64,000 nucleotides of DNA, taken from NCBI RefSeq assembly GCF_900116875.1, contig NZ_FPCC01000008.1, forward strand, positions 1 to 64,000. Direction: 5' to 3'. Each line of letters begins with the position of its first letter. Position 1 is the first letter of the stretch. The position numbers and the translations under genes are program-made. Source of the stretch: Butyrivibrio sp. INlla21. Lineage in GTDB: Bacteria > Bacillota > Clostridia > Lachnospirales > Lachnospiraceae. The notes under the pieces were generated by a model. It was not told the origin of the DNA, did not search any database, and was given only the letters and a program-made list of their open reading frames with translations. Shown here one piece after another: positions 60,412-64,000 of the stretch.

Positions 60412-61807
60412 AGAGCTCATTCCATTCATCTCTCGGAATTCCGGTTATATTGTCTATTCCGTAGTGCCATCTGTAGGCATCATTGATCCAATAGTCGGGA
60501 TCATCCGAAATATCGGATTCATACGCCATGGTAAATCTATTCTCCCTGCCGGGCCTAAGCATGGGTGCGTCAACATCGTCTTCGCCATTAGCCGCGCACT
60601 CCTTGAGGTATGCATCTCTTTCATCGAACTCGCCCTTTATCCTGGCAAGATTCGCTCCTTGCTCGATATAAGTGAAAACGAGCAAGATAGCGAGGATCAC
60701 GGTACATGATGTGATAAACATCTGTAAAAGTCCCTGAGGGAAAGTATCTGAGCCACCAAGCATTACAGTATTCGCTATAACTGCGATTCCGTTAAGGACC
60801 GCGATCATCAGGAAAATACCTGCTCCGTACAAGGTTCTAAGCTGGGGAGATCCGGGAACGGCAACAACCGCATACGCAGTTGCAAGCGCGATAAATCCCA
60901 TAAGTCTCATGTATCCCGTCATCTCAAAGAACTTACTCTTAGATGCCATCATATATGCGATCACAACCAAAAGCACCGCAAACATCATAGTAAGGACCAT
61001 GTAGTTATCTTTAATATTGAGTGTAACCTTAAGAAATCTCGCTCCGAATGCAAGAAGTCCCGAATGTGATTCATTGTCAATCGCAGCAAGCTTCCTGTTT
61101 CCATTTCCGGGTGCGAGTACGAGGAATGCCAGTCCCGTTATGCATCCAACGAGGCCTGTGATCATCCAAGGCTTGATGAACTTGAAATCCTTGTTCTCTC
61201 TGTATTTAAGATAAAGCAATATCAAAAGAAAAAGTATAACTCCGCCGGATGTGTTTTCATTACACCATCCCGAAAGAAGTCCCAAAACAAACATCCGGAC
61301 AGCGGTGATCGGCTTCTCTGCGGCTCCGCTCCTGGCCTTTTTTCTGTAAATCGTTATAAACGCAAGCATTATCGTTGATGTAAAGAGATAATTGCACGCG
61401 CCGGTCTCCCAGAACACAGAGTTACTCATCGTAGGATCAAAGAACCAAAGGAATAAAACGACAAGAGAATACATTCCGATATCGTATTTCTTCCTGTTGT
61501 CGATATTAGCGTATATAAGCAGCGTCTGGATCGCGAACACAATTCCCGCAACGATATTGAAGAATGCTTTAGAGCCTATGTACAAGAAGATTCTCAGCAT
61601 GATATGCGCAACGCTTCTGCCGGAATGGCCCATATAATGCTCATACTCCTGCACGAAGATGTCAAAGAAGTTGTTGGCTTCGGCAACCGTATCCCCGTAA
61701 ATGATGTCGTCACACATCGCGGGAGTTAAAAAACTAAATATTGTAACGGAAACAAAAGCCAAAAATACCAGTCCGTAAAAGATTTTCTTTTTATTTTTGT
61801 CAGGCAT
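60404..61807 (-). CDS. DUF6056-type multi-spanning membrane protein
   Basis: 467 residues with about 10-11 membrane segments. CDDIIYGDTVAEANNFFDIF in the first external loop and WCNENTSGGVILFLLILLYL are characteristic of DUF6056, found in surface-glycan loci and thought to act as GT-C-type glycosyltransferase or ligase. It lies between the Wzy-like gene and GT2. The exact step is unknown. Confidence 0.75.
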   Translation of the reverse strand: MPDKNKKKIFYGLVFLAFVSVTIFSFLTPAMCDDIIYGDTVAEANNFFDIFVQEYEHYMGHSGRSVAHIMLRIFLYIGSKAFFNIVAGIVFAIQTLLIYANIDNRKKYDIGMYSLVVLFLWFFDPTMSNSVFWETGACNYLFTSTIMLAFITIYRKKARSGAAEKPITAVRMFVLGLLSGWCNENTSGGVILFLLILLYLKYRENKDFKFIKPWMITGLVGCITGLAFLVLAPGNGNRKLAAIDNESHSGLLAFGARFLKVTLNIKDNYMVLTMMFAVLLVVIAYMMASKSKFFEMTGYMRLMGFIALATAYAVVAVPGSPQLRTLYGAGIFLMIAVLNGIAVIANTVMLGGSDTFPQGLLQMFITSCTVILAILLVFTYIEQGANLARIKGEFDERDAYLKECAANGEDDVDAPMLRPGRENRFTMAYESDISDDPDYWINDAYRWHYGIDNITGIPRDEWNELYE

Positions 61808-61833
61808 CTTGCGCTCCTTTTCGGTTTACGATC

Positions 61834-63042
61834 TTATGATCGCTCTTCTTTTAATTTACCTTGGGAAAAGAACTCCCAAAGATAAATTCCGGCTATCGGG
61901 AATATAAACAATCTTCCGATAAACCTAGATACAAACGTCGCTTCAACAATAGTGTAGATTGAAAGCGATAAGATGATGACAAGTGTCATCGCGTCTTTTT
62001 TCTTATAGCAGATGTATATAAGTAGCAATACCAATAGGCTTATGATAACAGCCGGTATGATTCCATACCAGTAAAACAGCCTTACCCAGCCCATGTCGAA
62101 TGCCTCTTCACTCATTCTGTCGGAGAAGAGTTTCCAGGTACCGATTGCTCCCGCGTGCCTCTCATTTCCTCTGTAGAGATCGTGAATCCTGTTCGTCAGA
62201 AGCTCATCGATCTTCGAAATGAAATCGTGGCACTTCATTTCCTGATGGTATCTCGGTATGTAGCTTACACATGCCGACCATACGGAAAATGCGACGCAGA
62301 ATATCGGTGTCACAAGTGCTGTTAATATATATATTATCCTACATTCTGCGATCTTATTCCAATATCTGACGATAAGTCCCGTTGCAAACAACATCACGCT
62401 TATCGCAAGTGCGGTTTTTGACTTGGATAAAAAGCATATTGCTATGTTAAAAGAAAATGCCAAAAGCCATTTGATAATTCCTGATTTCTTGCCGTATAGC
62501 CACATCCACATTGCGCTTAGGGCATATACGCAGCCGTAAAGCGTATTGGGATGTCCGAATCCGAATACGTAGCGAAGCTCACTCGCATTATCTCTTCCGT
62601 AGTCGTGTACCTCATAGATATTACCCATAACTCCGATAACGGATAAAAGTGCTATGAGAGCAAATCCAACAAGGGAAACGTAGAAGATATATTTCATAGT
62701 CTTCTTAATATCCACATCCCTGGCAGCCGCCATGAAAGTAAATATCCTAAGAAGATCGTTCTTACCTGATATTCTCCAGCAAAAGAAAGTGAACGCGAAA
62801 GCAGCAACAAGAATAATCCACTCACGCTTTCCGTGCTTCATAAAAAGTACTGCCACGAGAGCAAGGATAAAAGTGCCTCTGAACAATAAGCTGTAGACCC
62901 TCGGATCATTAAAGTAAATCCCGGGATCAGGCAGCTCACTCTTTTCATAGATCATGAGAAGAAGCTCTATTGTAAGCGCTATATAAAATATTAAGTTGGT
63001 CAGCTTAATTCGCTTTTCATCTTCCAATTTCAGAAAATTCAT
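61834..63042 (-). CDS. O-antigen polymerase-like membrane protein (Wzy)
   Basis: 402 residues with about 10 hydrophobic segments and a long hydrophilic loop near residues 255-310 (VSYIPRYHQEMKCHDFISKI, RNERHAGAIGTWKLF-like segment). FGFGHPNTLYGCVYALSAMW and LSKSKTALAISVML are like motifs of Wzy/O-antigen ligase proteins. With Wzx nearby it would polymerise the repeat unit on the outer face of the membrane. Confidence 0.8.
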   Translation of the reverse strand: MNFLKLEDEKRIKLTNLIFYIALTIELLLMIYEKSELPDPGIYFNDPRVYSLLFRGTFILALVAVLFMKHGKREWIILVAAFAFTFFCWRISGKNDLLRIFTFMAAARDVDIKKTMKYIFYVSLVGFALIALLSVIGVMGNIYEVHDYGRDNASELRYVFGFGHPNTLYGCVYALSAMWMWLYGKKSGIIKWLLAFSFNIAICFLSKSKTALAISVMLFATGLIVRYWNKIAECRIIYILTALVTPIFCVAFSVWSACVSYIPRYHQEMKCHDFISKIDELLTNRIHDLYRGNERHAGAIGTWKLFSDRMSEEAFDMGWVRLFYWYGIIPAVIISLLVLLLIYICYKKKDAMTLVIILSLSIYTIVEATFVSRFIGRLFIFPIAGIYLWEFFSQGKLKEERS

Positions 63043-63101
63043 TAAGTTTCCGTTCCTATCGTAAAAGTCATTATCGGCATATATCTAATGCCGGAGTAGC
63101 A

Positions 63102-64000
63102 TCAGCCGCGCTTATCTATTCCCAACATCCTTTTAAGTTTGTGCACAGCCTTTCTCATAAATCTTCCCGCAGTGATATCAATATAATGATAGCACTTGGA
63201 AAATGCTGTGATCTTAGGCATTACAAGGTGCTTATATTCTTCAAGATGTTCGAGAAGATATGTGGGATAAGTATCATCCACTTCTCCTCGCTCGAATCTT
63301 GCGTTTCTTCCAAAGATATCCTGACCGAGAACCAAGTGGTCCATTGTCTCGGCGAGCACTTCTCTGTCGTTGTACTCCTGATGAGCTGCGGCCTTAACTT
63401 TAACTCCGATTCTCTTGGCGGGATTGCTTTCCTTGTAGCCTCCCATGTATCCGAAGTGCCAGCCACCGTCAGCTACTCTGACAGATCTCTCGTCCGTAAC
63501 CGAAATGAGATCGCGAAGTCTTACGATTCCTTCCTCCGGAATATTCTTTATCGAAGTGATCTTGGTTCCGAGCCACTTTCTCTCAGACTGCGGAACATCG
63601 GGAAATTCTCCGGTTATCGACTTAAGCGTTCCGGACTTTTCCTCGTTGTTCATGTACACATAGAAATTTCTCTGCGCAAGGTGGTAAACCTTGTTTTTAT
63701 CAAAGTTATCTATTATCTGTGTCAGAACCTTGGGATTTGGAATCTCGTCCACGTCACCGAAGATGATCACGTCATCCTCTGTTGCACCGACTTCTTTAAG
63801 TCCCTCTATAAGACGGTTCTTTTGGAAATAATCTCTCTCGTGAGACTTGGCCTCCACGGGCGTATCGTCGACAACAATATATGTGATCTTATCAAGATAG
63901 TCCTTGAAAAGTTCTTTGTTTTTCTCAAAGCAAAGCTCTTTTTTTTCACCCGAAAAAGTCATCGTGGATTCCTCGATGATAAAGCGGTCCACGTAGGGTT
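63102..64000 (-). CDS. GT17-like glycosyltransferase, N-terminus beyond the window
   Basis: The frame continues past the right edge; the last codons in view read NPYVDRFIIEE, which precedes the internal methionine-free part, so the true start lies outside. FIIEESTMTFSGEKKELCFE, DVIIFGDVDEIPNPKVL (DxD) and GGWHFGYMGG match the GT17 family (beta-1,4-N-acetylglucosaminyltransferase-like). It is the first visible gene of the polysaccharide operon. About 299 residues are visible. Confidence 0.85.
   Translation of the reverse strand, partial: PYVDRFIIEESTMTFSGEKKELCFEKNKELFKDYLDKITYIVVDDTPVEAKSHERDYFQKNRLIEGLKEVGATEDDVIIFGDVDEIPNPKVLTQIIDNFDKNKVYHLAQRNFYVYMNNEEKSGTLKSITGEFPDVPQSERKWLGTKITSIKNIPEEGIVRLRDLISVTDERSVRVADGGWHFGYMGGYKESNPAKRIGVKVKAAAHQEYNDREVLAETMDHLVLGQDIFGRNARFERGEVDDTYPTYLLEHLEEYKHLVMPKITAFSKCYHYIDITAGRFMRKAVHKLKRMLGIDKRG

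Noticed and set aside
63071-63078. TTATCGGC (GCCGATAA on the minus strand) before the Wzy-like gene as a sigma-D promoter.
   Set aside because: No TAAA-like -35 box at 14-17 bases; the polysaccharide gene is not otherwise linked to motility.
1-64000. tRNA, rRNA or tmRNA genes.
   Set aside because: No segment with the conserved tRNA arms or rRNA words was recognised on either strand by reading; a covariance search could still find a divergent one.

Overview
The window looks like chromosomal DNA of a motile, strictly anaerobic Lachnospiraceae (Butyrivibrio/Roseburia-like) bacterium. The evidence is moderate-to-low GC, Gram-positive-type GGAGG ribosome sites, Firmicute sigma-D flagellar promoters, paired FliW/CsrA, a glutamine synthetase followed by an ANTAR regulator, rubrerythrin and flavin reductase-rubredoxin proteins, a CIRCE element before hsp20, and large cell-surface glycan loci. 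This placement is inference from gene content; no rRNA or tRNA gene was found.

Left part (1-6.7 kb): the tail of an IS110-type transposase, then a six-gene minus-strand operon (FkbM methyltransferase, beta-propeller protein, radical SAM enzyme, membrane-anchored Rossmann protein, glycosyltransferase, PIG-L deacetylase) that looks like a glycan- or peptide-modifying cassette. Region 6.7-19 kb is mosaic: an HNH protein, a rubredoxin pseudogene, an Abi-type defence gene, a Rieske oxygenase fused to a flavin reductase-rubredoxin (Hrb) module, a DUF234 ATPase, a free-standing Hrb almost identical to the fused one, the priming sugar-phosphate transferase of a capsule/exopolysaccharide pathway, an 811-residue orphan, rubrerythrin, and an AlbA-type regulator with a phased repeat array at its promoter.

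Region 19-25.3 kb carries a pentulose-phosphate epimerase, an LicD/GT-B fusion, an IspD/TarI cytidylyltransferase and a zinc dehydrogenase. Together these could make CDP-ribitol and transfer ribitol phosphate. Next come glycosyltransferases beside two flagellin genes. Region 26.6-42.8 kb is a late flagellar regulon: flagellins; flaG-fliD-fliS-fliT-like; flgL-fliW-csrA; flgM-flgN-flgK-flgK. Sigma-D-type promoters (TAAAG, about 15 bases, CCGATAA) can be read upstream of most of these units. A HipBA-like toxin-antitoxin pair and a CgeB-like glycosyltransferase sit between the operons.

Region 43-54 kb is housekeeping and accessory: glnA with its ANTAR regulator, a cytidylate kinase-like protein, an ArsB/NhaD-type transporter, a candidate 22-residue peptide gene followed by an array of GC-rich stem-loops, an EF-hand protein, thymidine kinase, MscS, an orphan HicB-like protein, Hsp20 and a Cthe_2159-type beta-helix protein. 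The right end (54.3-64 kb) is a minus-strand polysaccharide locus running off the edge: GT17, Wzy-like, DUF6056, GT2, pyruvyl transferase, fucosyltransferase, Wzx and a GH105-type hydrolase.

The most notable items are the Rieske-Hrb fusion with a preserved internal translation start, the putative CDP-ribitol/LicD pathway next to flagellin genes, Ala/Gly/Ser/Thr-rich inserts inside three otherwise conserved enzymes, the 22-bp phased operator array, and the peptide gene plus hairpin array near 47.3-47.9 kb.
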